The notes below the pieces were generated by a model. That model worked only from the letters and a program-made list of their open reading frames with translations, did no database searches and had not been told where the DNA came from. Both the position numbers and the translations under genes were made by a program. This document shows, one piece after another, positions 55,296 to 63,973 of a stretch of DNA of 64,000 nt (within the stretch, counting starts at the first letter, position 1; the number at the start of each line of letters is the position of its first letter). This stretch comes from Campylobacter sp. RM12651. Lineage in GTDB: Bacteria; Campylobacterota; Campylobacteria; Campylobacterales; Campylobacteraceae. The stretch covers positions 992,001-1,056,000 of the forward strand of contig NZ_CP059600.1 in the NCBI RefSeq assembly GCF_022369475.1, in the 5' to 3' direction.

Positions 55296-56033
55296 TTAAA
55301 CTCTTTTATCATATAAATTCTCGCTATCTTTATACGCCATTAAAATAGCTAATAAATCTCTTTCATCTTTGATATTTTGAATATCAAGTTTGCTTAAAAT
55401 ATCTTCCATACTTTCACGAGTGCTAGAGCCTTTTACTTCTATGGCTTCGTAAGGTTTTTTATCTTCAGTTTTATCTTTTTTATCTTCAGCTTTTTCATAA
55501 TTTTTATTTATTGTTGATATTTCATCACTTGGTTTTGTATTTTCACTATTTTGGATACTTTCATGCTCTTTGCCTTGTTTTATCTCATCAATTCTTGCTA
55601 GATATCTTTGCTTAAACTCATCTTCGCTAATATTTCTTGCATTAAATAGCTTTGCTATTATTACATCTTGATTCCATTTATAATCTCCTAAGCTATCAGA
55701 ATGCTCCTTTAAAAAATATTTTAAATCTTTTTGCACATCTTGGTTTGCTTCGGGACTAAAAGCTCTTTCATAAATTGTATTTGTATACATATCGCCATAT
55801 AAAGCATCTTGATGTTCAAGTAACATATAAATAACCATACTTTGGATTTTTGCTTCATTGCTATTAGTTGGGTAATTAAAATCCAAGCTATCGTGAGTAT
55901 CGGGGTAAAACATTTTAATAAAATCATCATATCTTTTTGCATTTTCTTTATTTTCAAGTCTTCCTTGAACTAATGCTTGATTATTATTTACCTTTTGTAA
56001 TGGTAAGTTATAATTATTTGAACTAATTTTCAT
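55296..56033 (-). CDS. candidate flagellar-exported protein E (YDKRV family)
   Basis: A 245-residue protein, separated from gene D by 160 bases and so perhaps a separate transcript. The N-terminus MKISSNNYNLPLQKVNNNQ is polar with no Sec signal. Residues about 65-150 align with gene A (51764-52414). A Lys/Glu-rich linker (about 155-195) precedes the C-terminal module (about 196-245) with EVKGSSTRESMEDILSK and AYKDSENLYDKRV. It is divergent from tatB. Its function is unknown. Confidence 0.6.
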   Translation of the reverse strand: MKISSNNYNLPLQKVNNNQALVQGRLENKENAKRYDDFIKMFYPDTHDSLDFNYPTNSNEAKIQSMVIYMLLEHQDALYGDMYTNTIYERAFSPEANQDVQKDLKYFLKEHSDSLGDYKWNQDVIIAKLFNARNISEDEFKQRYLARIDEIKQGKEHESIQNSENTKPSDEISTINKNYEKAEDKKDKTEDKKPYEAIEVKGSSTRESMEDILSKLDIQNIKDERDLLAILMAYKDSENLYDKRV

Positions 56034-56149
56034 ATTTTATCCCTTTAAAATAATTTAATAATTAGTAAATATATTAATTAAATATAACTAAATATAACTT
56101 TAAAAAGATTAAGTAGCAAAACTTAATTTAAACTAACGATTAAAAAAAA

Positions 56150-56178
56150 TTAGATAAATTCAGCAAAAAATTATCTAA
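56150..56178. repeat. inverted repeat upstream of tatB
   Basis: TTAGATAA and TTATCTAA are perfect 8-bp inverted repeats separated by 13 bases, ending immediately before the tatB ribosome binding site (AAAAGAG). It could be a hairpin affecting translation or an operator. Confidence 0.35.
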
Positions 56179-56190
56179 AAGAGTTTTATT

Positions 56191-56634
56191 ATGAGTTTTA
56201 TGGAAATTGTTATTATTTTAATAGTTGCTGTTTTGGTTTTAGGACCTGAAAAACTACCTGGCACTATAGTTGAAATCGCAAAATTATTAAAGGCTGTTAA
56301 AAAACAAATTAACGAAGCTAAATCAAGTATAGAAAACGAAATCAATATTAGCGAATTAAAAGATGAAGCTAGAAAATATAAAGAAGAAATCACAAAAGCA
56401 AATGATAGTATCAGAAAAAAATTAAGCTTTGAAGAATTTGATGAGATTAAAAATACTTTAAGTGATTTTGAAAAAGACGCACAAAATGCTTTAAATAGCA
56501 CTATTGATAGTGTAAAAAATACAGAAAACTCAAATCAAAATTCAAATTCTACAGAAGAAAAAAATATAAATACAGAAGAAAAGCAACTTAGCAAAAGAGA
56601 ACAATTTTTAAAAGAAAAGAGCGAAAATGTTTGA
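56191..56634 (+). CDS. tatB: twin-arginine translocase subunit TatB
   Basis: Part of the receptor for folded proteins exported with twin-arginine signals. One N-terminal membrane helix (residues 4-20, IVIILIVAVLVLGPEKLP), the GPEKLP hinge typical of TatB, an amphipathic helix and a long charged helical tail with an Asn/Ser/Glu-rich end. The length of 147 residues favours TatB over TatA. It overlaps tatC by 8 bases. A TatA gene is not in the window. Confidence 0.9.
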   Translation: MSFMEIVIILIVAVLVLGPEKLPGTIVEIAKLLKAVKKQINEAKSSIENEINISELKDEARKYKEEITKANDSIRKKLSFEEFDEIKNTLSDFEKDAQNALNSTIDSVKNTENSNQNSNSTEEKNINTEEKQLSKREQFLKEKSENV

Positions 56635-57391
56635 AGAATTAAAACCACATTTAGTTGAACTTAGAAAAAGATTATTTATTAGTGTAGTTGCTTTGATTTT
56701 AGCTTTTTTTGTATGTTTTGTATTTTGGAAACCAATACTGCATTTTATTTGTGTTCCACTTATGAATGTATTGCCTGAAGGCTCTGAAATTATATTTTAT
56801 AAACCACAAGAGAATTTCTTCACTGCTATGCAAGTGTCTTTATTTGCAGCATTTCTTGTAGCATTGCCTATAATTTTGTGGCAAGCTTGGAAATTTGTTG
56901 AACCAGGTTTATATGAAAATGAAAAAAGATTTGTAGTGCCTTTTGTATTTAGCGCTACTATTATGTTTTTGATTGGTGCGGCGTTTTGCTATTATTTAGT
57001 AGTTCCTATTGCTTTTGATTTTTTAATCAATTTTAGCGGTGGAGAATATAAGGCTATGCCTTCAATTTCTGAATATGTGAGTTTTTTTACAAAATTAGTA
57101 ATTGCATTTGGATTAGGATATGAATTACCTGTTGCTATATTTTTCTTAGCAAAAATTGGTCTTGTAACTGAAAAAACTCTTATTAGAAATTTTAGAGTTG
57201 CTATATTAATTATTTTTATATTCGCAGCAATTATGACCCCGCCTGATGTATTTTCGCAATTTTTAATGGCAATTCCTTTAATTGGGCTTTATGCTATTTC
57301 AATTTATATTGCTAAAGTAGTAAATCCAGCTGACCCTGATATAGATAGCGAAGATGATGAAAAAGAATTATTAGAAGATAAAAATGCTTGA
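56627..57391 (+). CDS. tatC: twin-arginine translocase subunit TatC
   Basis: The core membrane subunit that recognises twin-arginine signals. Six hydrophobic segments; the N-terminal cytoplasmic HLVELRKRLF motif with the conserved glutamate is present, as are FWKPILHFICVPL, PLIILWQAWKFVEPGLYENEKR-type sequence and TPPDVFSQ near 210. The length of 254 residues is usual, with an acidic tail. It overlaps tatB and queA by 8 bases each. Confidence 0.95.
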   Translation: MFEELKPHLVELRKRLFISVVALILAFFVCFVFWKPILHFICVPLMNVLPEGSEIIFYKPQENFFTAMQVSLFAAFLVALPIILWQAWKFVEPGLYENEKRFVVPFVFSATIMFLIGAAFCYYLVVPIAFDFLINFSGGEYKAMPSISEYVSFFTKLVIAFGLGYELPVAIFFLAKIGLVTEKTLIRNFRVAILIIFIFAAIMTPPDVFSQFLMAIPLIGLYAISIYIAKVVNPADPDIDSEDDEKELLEDKNA

Positions 57392-58397
57392 TAATTTACT
57401 AAGTTCTTATGATTATGATTTGCCAGAAGAATTAATAGCAAAATACCCTGCAAATCCTGCTGATAGTGCAAAACTATTAGTATATGAAAAAAATAGTGGA
57501 AAAATTACTCATAGTGTATTTTATGAATTAGCTAATTTTTTGCCTGAATGTGCTTTGATTTTTAATGATACTAAAGTATTTAAAGCTAGATTTTATGGCA
57601 ATAAAATTAGTGGTGCAAAATGTGAATTATTTATAAATAAAATTCTAGCAAATGATGAGTTTTTAGTGCAAATTAGGGGTAAAGTTAAAGAAGATGATAT
57701 TTTAATTTTTCAAGATAATTTAAACGCAAAAATATTAAAGCTAAACACAGATGGCACCAGAATTGTGAAATTTTGCAAAAACAATGAAGTTTTAAAAACC
57801 GATGAAGTTTTAACAATTAGCGAAAAAATCGGACATATTCCACTACCACCATATCTTAAAAGAATGGATAATTTAGATGATGAGATAAATTATCAAAGTG
57901 TGTTTGCTAAAAATATTGGAGCTGTTGCAGCACCTACTGCGTCATTGCATTTTACGAATAGAGTTTTAGATAGTCTAAAAGATAAAAAAAGCGCTTATAT
58001 TACTTTACATGTTGGTGCAGGAACTTTTGCTAGTGTAGAATGTGAAAACATACAAGAACATAAAATGCATAGCGAATACTTTAATCTAAGCGATGAAGCA
58101 ATAAAATTAATTAATAGTGATATACCTATTTTAGGGGTTGGCACAACTGCTACAAGAACAATAGAGTATTATGCAAGGACAAAAAAAAGTAGTGGTGAAT
58201 GTGATTTGTTTTTAAACCCATCTAATAGACCAATTAGACAAAATTATTTATTAACAAATTTTCATTTGCCAAAATCAACTTTAATTATGTTAGTAGCTAG
58301 TTTTATAGGTAGGCAAAATACTTTAAAACTTTATGAAGAAGCTATTAAAAATAAATATAAATTTTACTCATACGGCGATGCAATGCTTATTATTTGA
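57384..58397 (+). CDS. queA: S-adenosylmethionine:tRNA ribosyltransferase-isomerase
   Basis: Transfers and isomerises the ribosyl part of SAM onto preQ1-tRNA to make epoxyqueuosine. Motifs: the N-terminal DYDLPEELIAKYP, NDTKVFKARFYG (near 55), GHIPLPPYL (near 150), ASLHFT (near 190), HVGAGTFA (near 211) and NFHLPKSTLIMLV (near 292). The length of 337 residues is standard. The pairing tatC-queA is as in C. jejuni. Confidence 0.95.
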   Translation: MLDNLLSSYDYDLPEELIAKYPANPADSAKLLVYEKNSGKITHSVFYELANFLPECALIFNDTKVFKARFYGNKISGAKCELFINKILANDEFLVQIRGKVKEDDILIFQDNLNAKILKLNTDGTRIVKFCKNNEVLKTDEVLTISEKIGHIPLPPYLKRMDNLDDEINYQSVFAKNIGAVAAPTASLHFTNRVLDSLKDKKSAYITLHVGAGTFASVECENIQEHKMHSEYFNLSDEAIKLINSDIPILGVGTTATRTIEYYARTKKSSGECDLFLNPSNRPIRQNYLLTNFHLPKSTLIMLVASFIGRQNTLKLYEEAIKNKYKFYSYGDAMLII

Positions 58398-58406
58398 AAG
58401 GAAAAT

Positions 58407-59549
58407 ATGAAAAAATTATTATTAATTTTAATCTCAACCTATCTATTTGCAGATTCTAAAATAGATTTTTCTGATAAAGATACAATACTTTTATTTGTAG
58501 TTTTAGGTGGCTTAATAGTTTTATTATTAGCTTATATTTACAAGCTAAAAATGAAATTAAAAACTAAAAAAGTAAAAATGTTTAGTGTTAGCGATGAAGC
58601 AGAATTTGAAAGTGAAAGTTTTGAAAAATCATCTTTATATTTTGATTTACAAGAAGTATTTTTGTATTTTTTCAAAACGCTAAATTACGAAGCTAGTGTT
58701 AAAAATAATATATTTTTAGTTAGACAAGATATGTTATATCTAAACGATAACAATGAAAAATGTATGCCAAATAGGTATTTTTATGGAGATTATACAAATA
58801 TTATCAATGCTATTTGGGCTGCTGCTGATTTGATTAATCAAAATGTAGAAAATGAAACCATATTTATTGATATTGGAATTATGAATAATATGCAAAATAG
58901 AACTCTTTTATGCGTTGATATTGGAGTTTGTGGGGTTGTTGATGATAAAAAAACTGAACTATTTAAAAGCTTTACTAATCCTAAAAAATTATCTATTTCA
59001 GAACAATTACATAAATTTAGTGGATATATGAAAAAAATTGATGGTTCTAGCTATGCCTTTAAGGATACAAATGAAAGAATTAATCACGCAATCTGTCTTA
59101 GTATCCCAATACTAATCAATGATAAAGAAAATAATTTACCAGATGTAACTCCAAAAGATAGATTAAGTGTTTTAATAGTTCATAACAATATTGACATATC
59201 AAAAACAATCACTGCAAATCTTGAAAGCTATGAAATAAACTGCATTCAAAACCAATCAAGTAATGGTCTTTTAGAAAAAATTGAAGATGGGGTAAATTGC
59301 GCTTATAGAGCTGTTTTATTAGACGCAAATCTAATTAATACTTTTAATGAATATGATTTAAATCGTTTAGTAAAAGCACAAGATGAATATTGCTTTAAAT
59401 TAATTCTTATACTAAATAATCATAAAATAACACCTAATATTGAAAAGATTATTCAAGAAGTAGATTTCCTACCATTACCATATACAATTGATAATATTCG
59501 CTCAATTGTAAATATCATAAAAACTCAACAAGAAAAATTATTAAGCTAA
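58407..59549 (+). CDS. membrane-anchored protein with degenerate receiver domain
   Basis: A 380-residue protein. The N-terminus looks like a signal peptide (MKKLLLILISTYLFADS) followed 12 residues later by a membrane helix (about 28-46, ILLFVVLGGLIVLLLAYIY). The middle (about 75-250) has a strand/helix pattern that could be a degenerate ATPase-like domain of histidine kinases (ICLSIPIL end). The C-terminal segment (about 255-375) is receiver-like: LSVLIVHNNIDIS, AVLLDANLI with the central aspartate, LILILNN and a final helix; the acidic pair after the first strand is missing. It has the same overall plan as 9177-10340. Function unknown; a local signalling scaffold is a guess. Confidence 0.5.
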   Translation: MKKLLLILISTYLFADSKIDFSDKDTILLFVVLGGLIVLLLAYIYKLKMKLKTKKVKMFSVSDEAEFESESFEKSSLYFDLQEVFLYFFKTLNYEASVKNNIFLVRQDMLYLNDNNEKCMPNRYFYGDYTNIINAIWAAADLINQNVENETIFIDIGIMNNMQNRTLLCVDIGVCGVVDDKKTELFKSFTNPKKLSISEQLHKFSGYMKKIDGSSYAFKDTNERINHAICLSIPILINDKENNLPDVTPKDRLSVLIVHNNIDISKTITANLESYEINCIQNQSSNGLLEKIEDGVNCAYRAVLLDANLINTFNEYDLNRLVKAQDEYCFKLILILNNHKITPNIEKIIQEVDFLPLPYTIDNIRSIVNIIKTQQEKLLS

Positions 59550-59566
59550 TTTATTAATTAGCTTAA
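59541..59566. terminator. bidirectional hairpin terminator
   Basis: TTAAGCTAAT and ATTAGCTTAA form a perfect 10-bp stem around a 6-nt loop, overlapping the ends of the converging genes at 59549 and 59558. T and A tracts flank it. Confidence 0.7.
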
Positions 59567-60097
59567 TTTTATAGTTTTAATTAATTTAGCTGGAACCCCT
59601 GCTACTATTTGAAATTCTTCAACATCTTTAGTAACCACCGCACCAGCTGCTATTATTGAGCCTTTTTTAATGTTTACTCCGCTAAGTATTGTGGCATTTG
59701 AACCAATCCAAACATTATCTTCTATTGTTATTGGCTTTAATACCATATCAGAGCGTTTAAATGGATTGATATCGTGATTTATAGTAGCTAATACTACATT
59801 ATGCCCTATTAAAACATTATTTCCAATATAAATTCCACCTTGGTCTTGAAATTTACAACCACTATTTATAAATACATTTTTGCCTACTGAAATATTTTTA
59901 CCGCAATCCGTATTAAAAGGTGGAAATAAAGTGAAACTTTCATCTACTTCTTTACCAATTAATTGAGAAAATAATTTATTTAATTCTTCTAGTTCATTAT
60001 AAGTATTGTTAATTTTAAAAGTTATTTTCATAGCTTCTTTAGCTTGTTTAAGCATAAGTTTATGCTCAATAGAATTTGCTTTTACATACTTAATCAT
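59558..60097 (-). CDS. maltose O-acetyltransferase-like enzyme
   Basis: A 179-residue left-handed beta-helix acetyltransferase of the Maa/LacA/NodL type, transferring acetyl from acetyl-CoA to a sugar or thiol acceptor. Hexapeptide repeats are seen from about residue 70 ([29 protein letters not shown]). The catalytic histidine is in ATINHDINP, and [16 protein letters not shown] and [10 protein letters not shown] are typical. It is last in the alcohol dehydrogenase operon, two bases after the cyclophilin-like gene. The substrate is unknown. Confidence 0.85.
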   Translation of the reverse strand: MIKYVKANSIEHKLMLKQAKEAMKITFKINNTYNELEELNKLFSQLIGKEVDESFTLFPPFNTDCGKNISVGKNVFINSGCKFQDQGGIYIGNNVLIGHNVVLATINHDINPFKRSDMVLKPITIEDNVWIGSNATILSGVNIKKGSIIAAGAVVTKDVEEFQIVAGVPAKLIKTIKLS

Positions 60098-60099
60098 AA

Positions 60100-60546
60100 T
60101 TAATCCTTATTTTTAACATAAAACCTAGCATTAATTTTGCCATTACCTAAAAGCTTTTTTAACTCATCTTTACTAATGCCATAAATTGTTCCTAATTTAG
60201 TAAAACTCCAAGAATTATTATCATAATAAATTACTATATTATTAGCATTATATAAAATCAAATCAAGTGCTTTAGCTTGAAAATATTTATCATTAGTAGG
60301 AAGATTTTTATCAATTCTTCCTACCTTTTCAAACCCACCATAATCATTCATTAAAACATTCAAATCAGACTTTTGTAATACTTCATAAAGAGCAGTTGAT
60401 GATGAATTGCTTTCTAATTTTATTCTTAATTCTTGATTATTTATTTCAACATATATTTCATCATTGCTAAATCCATTTAACATACAAAAAGCTCCTAAAC
60501 CAATAAAAATACTAAAAACTTTTCTTAAGTATATGAATAATTTCAT
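60100..60546 (-). CDS. exported cyclophilin-like fold protein
   Basis: A protein of 148 residues from the ATG at 60546, chosen for its AAGGAG ribosome binding site 10 bases upstream; a longer frame from 60573 lies inside the dehydrogenase gene. It begins with a signal peptide-like segment ([20 protein letters not shown]). The rest matches the cyclophilin-like family (DUF4822/PF18050 type): [45 protein letters not shown] and [11 protein letters not shown]. Family members often sit with aldo-keto reductases or alcohol dehydrogenases, as here. The role is unknown; peptidyl-prolyl isomerase activity should not be assumed. Confidence 0.75.
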   Translation of the reverse strand: MKLFIYLRKVFSIFIGLGAFCMLNGFSNDEIYVEINNQELRIKLESNSSSTALYEVLQKSDLNVLMNDYGGFEKVGRIDKNLPTNDKYFQAKALDLILYNANNIVIYYDNNSWSFTKLGTIYGISKDELKKLLGNGKINARFYVKNKD

Positions 60547-61675
60547 CTTTATTAAGCTCCTTATAACCACCATTTAAAATGAATACATTATTAGCAATAT
60601 CTTCAATCAAGCTTTCATCTACTAATAAATCTTTTATATTCATACAAAGACCTAGCTCACTCATCCAATCTCTCATAGCAAATAGTCCTAATTTAGCTAT
60701 TTCTTCATCGCTTTTATTGTCTTTTATACCCCAGACATTAATAGCAAATCTTTTAAATTTCTCAATATTATAAGGCATTATATATTCATAATACGCCAAG
60801 CTAATAGCACTTAAAGTAGCTCCGTGCGTTGCATTGGTAAAGCCACCAATTGCCTGACCTATCATATGAACCATCCAATCTCCATTTTTACCACAATGAA
60901 GCATAGTATTTAATGCTAGAGTACTTGCCCACATAATATCGCTTCTAGCCTTATAATCATTAGGATTTTTATTTGCAATTTTGCTTGATGAGATTATTGA
61001 ACGCATAAGCCCTTCTGCTAAATAATCGCTCACATTATCATCTTCTTTTGAAAAGTATTGCTCTAAAATATGATTAAACGCATCATAAATTCCATTTATC
61101 ATTTGATATTTGCTAAGACTTAAAGTGTATTTAGGATTTAATATAGAAAACTTAGGAAATACTCTTTTATCATTAAAAACTTTTCCTATTTTTTGATGAG
61201 TTTTTTCATTTGTAATTACACTACCACCATTCATTTCAGAGCCTGTCCCACACATTGTTAAAATACAACCTAACGAAACTACATCACAATTTGGCTCAAG
61301 TTGATTTATAAAATACCTATCCCAATAATCATCGCTTGAGTTTATACTAACTGCTAAAGCTTTTGTATAATCACAAACAGAACCGCCACCTAAAGCTAAT
61401 AAAAAATCAGCTTTATGCTCTCTTGCTATCTTTACACCTGAGTTTAATTTTTCTAAAGTAGGATTTGGCATAACACCATCAATATATGCTACATTTTTGC
61501 CTAATTTATCTAGTATTTTTACAATTTGGTTAAAAATACCATTTTTATGCACCGAGCCGCAACCATAAACCAAAACAATGTTTTTACCATATTTACTTAA
61601 TTCAAATTCTAAAGATTGCTCTACTTCATCAGTAAAATAAATCTTAGTTGGATTGTGAAAAATAAAATTATTCAT
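60512..61675 (-). CDS. iron-containing alcohol dehydrogenase (YqhD/BdhA-like)
   Basis: A group III metal-dependent alcohol dehydrogenase of 387 residues. The opening FIFHNPTKIYF and the cofactor loop ALGGGSVCDYTKAL (near 95) are typical of the NADPH-dependent YqhD/butanol dehydrogenase branch. Metal ligands are visible in YDAFNHILEQYF (near 195) and GGFTNATHGATLSAIS (near 265-280). YqhD enzymes detoxify aldehydes in oxidative stress. It is first in a three-gene operon and divergent from a LysR-type regulator, with an inverted repeat between them. The substrate is inferred. Confidence 0.88.
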   Translation of the reverse strand: MNNFIFHNPTKIYFTDEVEQSLEFELSKYGKNIVLVYGCGSVHKNGIFNQIVKILDKLGKNVAYIDGVMPNPTLEKLNSGVKIAREHKADFLLALGGGSVCDYTKALAVSINSSDDYWDRYFINQLEPNCDVVSLGCILTMCGTGSEMNGGSVITNEKTHQKIGKVFNDKRVFPKFSILNPKYTLSLSKYQMINGIYDAFNHILEQYFSKEDDNVSDYLAEGLMRSIISSSKIANKNPNDYKARSDIMWASTLALNTMLHCGKNGDWMVHMIGQAIGGFTNATHGATLSAISLAYYEYIMPYNIEKFKRFAINVWGIKDNKSDEEIAKLGLFAMRDWMSELGLCMNIKDLLVDESLIEDIANNVFILNGGYKELNKDEIIHILKKSF

Positions 61676-61747
61676 AAAAAATCTCCTTGTTTTAAAAGTA
61701 AAATAATTTTATTTATTTTTAAAAGAAATATCAAATACTTATAATAT

Positions 61748-61772
61748 ATAATTAATTATAAAAATTAATTAT
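61748..61772. promoter_or_regulatory. candidate LysR-type operator
   Basis: ATAATTAAT and ATTAATTAT are perfect 9-bp inverted repeats separated by 7 bases, between the divergent dehydrogenase and LysR genes. The T-N11-A layout of LysR-type sites fits. The sequence is pure A/T, which lowers the weight of the match. A TATAAT-type -10 overlaps at about 61740-61752. Confidence 0.4.
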
Positions 61773-61786
61773 TTCTAAGGAATATT

Positions 61787-62650
61787 ATGGAAATTAGAGT
61801 TTTAAAATATTTTATAGAATCTGCAAAATTACAAAATATAACTAAAGCAGCTAATAAATTAAATCTTACTCAACCAAATCTATCAAGACAATTAAAAGAT
61901 TTAGAAACAAAATTAGGGCAAAAACTTTTTATTAGGACAAATTATAAAATCATTCTCACAAAAGAAGGAGAAATGCTTTATAAAAGAGCTTGTGATATTT
62001 TAGATTTAGTTGATAAAACCGAGCAAGAATTTAAAAATTTAAAAGATTTTAATGGTGGAGATGTTTATATAGGCTGTGCTGAATCAATTGGAATAGTCAA
62101 AATAGCAAGAACTGCTAAAAAGCTACAAAATAAAAATATTAAGTTTCATATATTTAGTGGAAACTATGAAAATGTGGTAAATAAATTACAAAATTCTTTA
62201 ATAGATTTTGCCGTTGTAGTTCAAGAATTTGATATTAGCAATTTTAGTTATTTAGATTTAAATCATAGTGATACTTGGGGGATTATTATGAAAAATACTT
62301 CAAAATACGCTAAGCAAAAAGACATAAGCATAAATGATTTATTTCAAATGCCACTTATAGTATCAAGACAAGGTTTTACGCAAGAAATGCCAAATGTTTT
62401 AAGACAAAATCAAGATAAGCTAAATATAGTAGCTACTTATGATTTATTATACAATGCTGCAATTTTTGTTAAAGAAGATATTGGATACGCTTTATCTCTT
62501 GATAAATTAATTAATACTAATGATGATTTATGTTTTAAGCCTATAAACCCATTAATTACTTCTAATTTAAGGTTAATTTGGATTGATGATAAATTAAGTG
62601 ATGTTGCGAGAATTTTTTTAAAAGAATTGCAAAAAGACTTAAAAAACTAA
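61787..62650 (+). CDS. LysR-family transcriptional regulator
   Basis: A 287-residue regulator. The winged helix-turn-helix is in residues 1-60 (MEIRVLKYFIESAKLQNITK, NLTQPNLSRQLKDLETKLG, KLFIR), and the remainder is a periplasmic-binding-like effector domain. The ATG follows TAAGGA. It is divergent from the alcohol dehydrogenase operon and probably controls it, in the manner of many LysR/target pairs. The effector is unknown. Confidence 0.9.
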   Translation: MEIRVLKYFIESAKLQNITKAANKLNLTQPNLSRQLKDLETKLGQKLFIRTNYKIILTKEGEMLYKRACDILDLVDKTEQEFKNLKDFNGGDVYIGCAESIGIVKIARTAKKLQNKNIKFHIFSGNYENVVNKLQNSLIDFAVVVQEFDISNFSYLDLNHSDTWGIIMKNTSKYAKQKDISINDLFQMPLIVSRQGFTQEMPNVLRQNQDKLNIVATYDLLYNAAIFVKEDIGYALSLDKLINTNDDLCFKPINPLITSNLRLIWIDDKLSDVARIFLKELQKDLKN

Positions 62651-62676
62651 TTTGAAATTCCTAAGAATTTCAAATT
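62649..62676. terminator. bidirectional hairpin terminator
   Basis: AATTTGAAATTC and GAATTTCAAATT form a perfect 12-bp stem with a 4-nt loop directly after the LysR stop codon and five bases before the stop of the converging chemoreceptor gene. Confidence 0.8.
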
Positions 62677-62680
62677 ATAT

Positions 62681-63973
62681 TTATTTATTTTCTTCCATAG
62701 CTCTTGCTACTTCTTCTGAACTTTGTTTGATTTTATTCATACATTCATTTGCAGTATTTGCTAACACAACACTATCATTTACTTGAGCTATGCTTTTATT
62801 TATACTCTCAACAACATTAGCACTAACATTTCTAATAGAATTAATTGTTAAAGTAATTTCATTAATTGATGTTGCAGTCCTTTCAGCAAGTTTTCTAACC
62901 TCATCAGCAACCACAGCAAAACCACGACCATGCTCGCCAGCACGAGCAGCTTCAATAGCAGCATTTAATGCTAATAAATTAGTTTGCTCTGCAATATCTT
63001 TAATAGTTTGAATAACAGATACAATCTCATCTGATTGAGTATTTAACGAATTAACCAATTCACTACTTTCATTCATAATTTCTGCTATTTCTTGGACATT
63101 TTGCACGGTTTTAGCAATAACTTTACTACCTTCATTTGTGCTTTCATCATTTTTTTGTGCTAACTCGCTTACGATTTTATTTTTATTCAAATCTCTTATT
63201 ACTTGCTCGCTAACATCACTTGCGAATTTAATTACCTTATAAACCTTACCTTCAACATTATAAACAGGATTGTAACTTGCTTCTAAATATACAGGATTAT
63301 TATCTTTTGTATATCTTATAAATTGACCTGATTGAAAATGTCCGCTTCTTAAATCTTCCCAAAATTTTCTATAATCACTGCTTTTTACATATTCACTATC
63401 ACAAAACATAGAATGATGTTTGCCTATAATTTCGCTTTTTCTGTAATTTAATGTATTTAAAAAATTATCATTTGCATCAAGTATTTCCCCGTTTGGAGTG
63501 AATTCAATTAAAGCCATAGACTTACTTGCCGCATTAATTGTATTTTTTAAATCCAACAATTCATTTTCGTGTTCTGTAACATCAGCAGCAAACTTAATTA
63601 CTTTATAAACTTGATTTTGCTCATCTACTATTGGTAAATAATTTGCTTCTAAATAAACTACTTGACCATCTTTTGCAAATCTTTTAAACTGACCACTTTG
63701 TGGAATATTTCTTGATAATTCTTGCCAAAAGATTGAATAATCACTTGAATTAACATAATGTTTATCACAAAATATTCTATGATGCTTACCTTTTATCTCT
63801 GCTAGTGTATATTTTGTAGCTTTTAAAAAATGCTCATTTGCATCAACAATATTTCCTTTAGTATCAAATTCTATAATCGCCATTTCTTTATAAATAGCTT
63901 TTAAAATAGCTTCTTTATCTTTTAACTCGTTAATAATCTTGTCTTGTATTTCTTTATTATTTTTAAAAAACAT
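62681..63973 (-). CDS. soluble PAS-PAS chemoreceptor (BdlA-like)
   Basis: A 430-residue methyl-accepting protein without membrane segments. Two tandem PAS domains (about residues 22-135 and 145-258) are paralogous: both carry GKHH-(R/S)-(I/M)FCD and end YKVIKFA(A/S)DV. The signalling hairpin follows, with the CheA/CheW-binding tip [19 protein letters not shown] and the [19 protein letters not shown] stretch near residue 350. The layout matches BdlA of Pseudomonas, which controls biofilm dispersal, and energy-taxis receptors of Campylobacter. Ligands such as FAD or heme cannot be told. An AGGAG ribosome binding site (63980s) precedes the ATG. No C-terminal CheR-binding pentapeptide is present. 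Confidence 0.88.
   Translation of the reverse strand: MFFKNNKEIQDKIINELKDKEAILKAIYKEMAIIEFDTKGNIVDANEHFLKATKYTLAEIKGKHHRIFCDKHYVNSSDYSIFWQELSRNIPQSGQFKRFAKDGQVVYLEANYLPIVDEQNQVYKVIKFAADVTEHENELLDLKNTINAASKSMALIEFTPNGEILDANDNFLNTLNYRKSEIIGKHHSMFCDSEYVKSSDYRKFWEDLRSGHFQSGQFIRYTKDNNPVYLEASYNPVYNVEGKVYKVIKFASDVSEQVIRDLNKNKIVSELAQKNDESTNEGSKVIAKTVQNVQEIAEIMNESSELVNSLNTQSDEIVSVIQTIKDIAEQTNLLALNAAIEAARAGEHGRGFAVVADEVRKLAERTATSINEITLTINSIRNVSANVVESINKSIAQVNDSVVLANTANECMNKIKQSSEEVARAMEENK

Larger units (their letters stand above)
51764..55446 (-). repeat. four copies of a ~150-bp C-terminal coding repeat
   Basis: The 3' ends of four genes share about 150 bp: 51764-51912, 52460-52605, 54200-54350 and 55296-55446 (outer limits given here). 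The third and fourth copies are almost identical for their full length and the identity continues a few bases past the stop codons into the shared TTTAAAATAAAGG sequence. The pattern suggests recent duplication or gene conversion. Confidence 0.85.

Noticed and set aside
51764-55446. The four ~150-bp repeats as insertion sequence ends or a mobile element
   Set aside because: All copies are in frame at the 3' ends of genes and there is no transposase or target duplication; they are coding duplicates.
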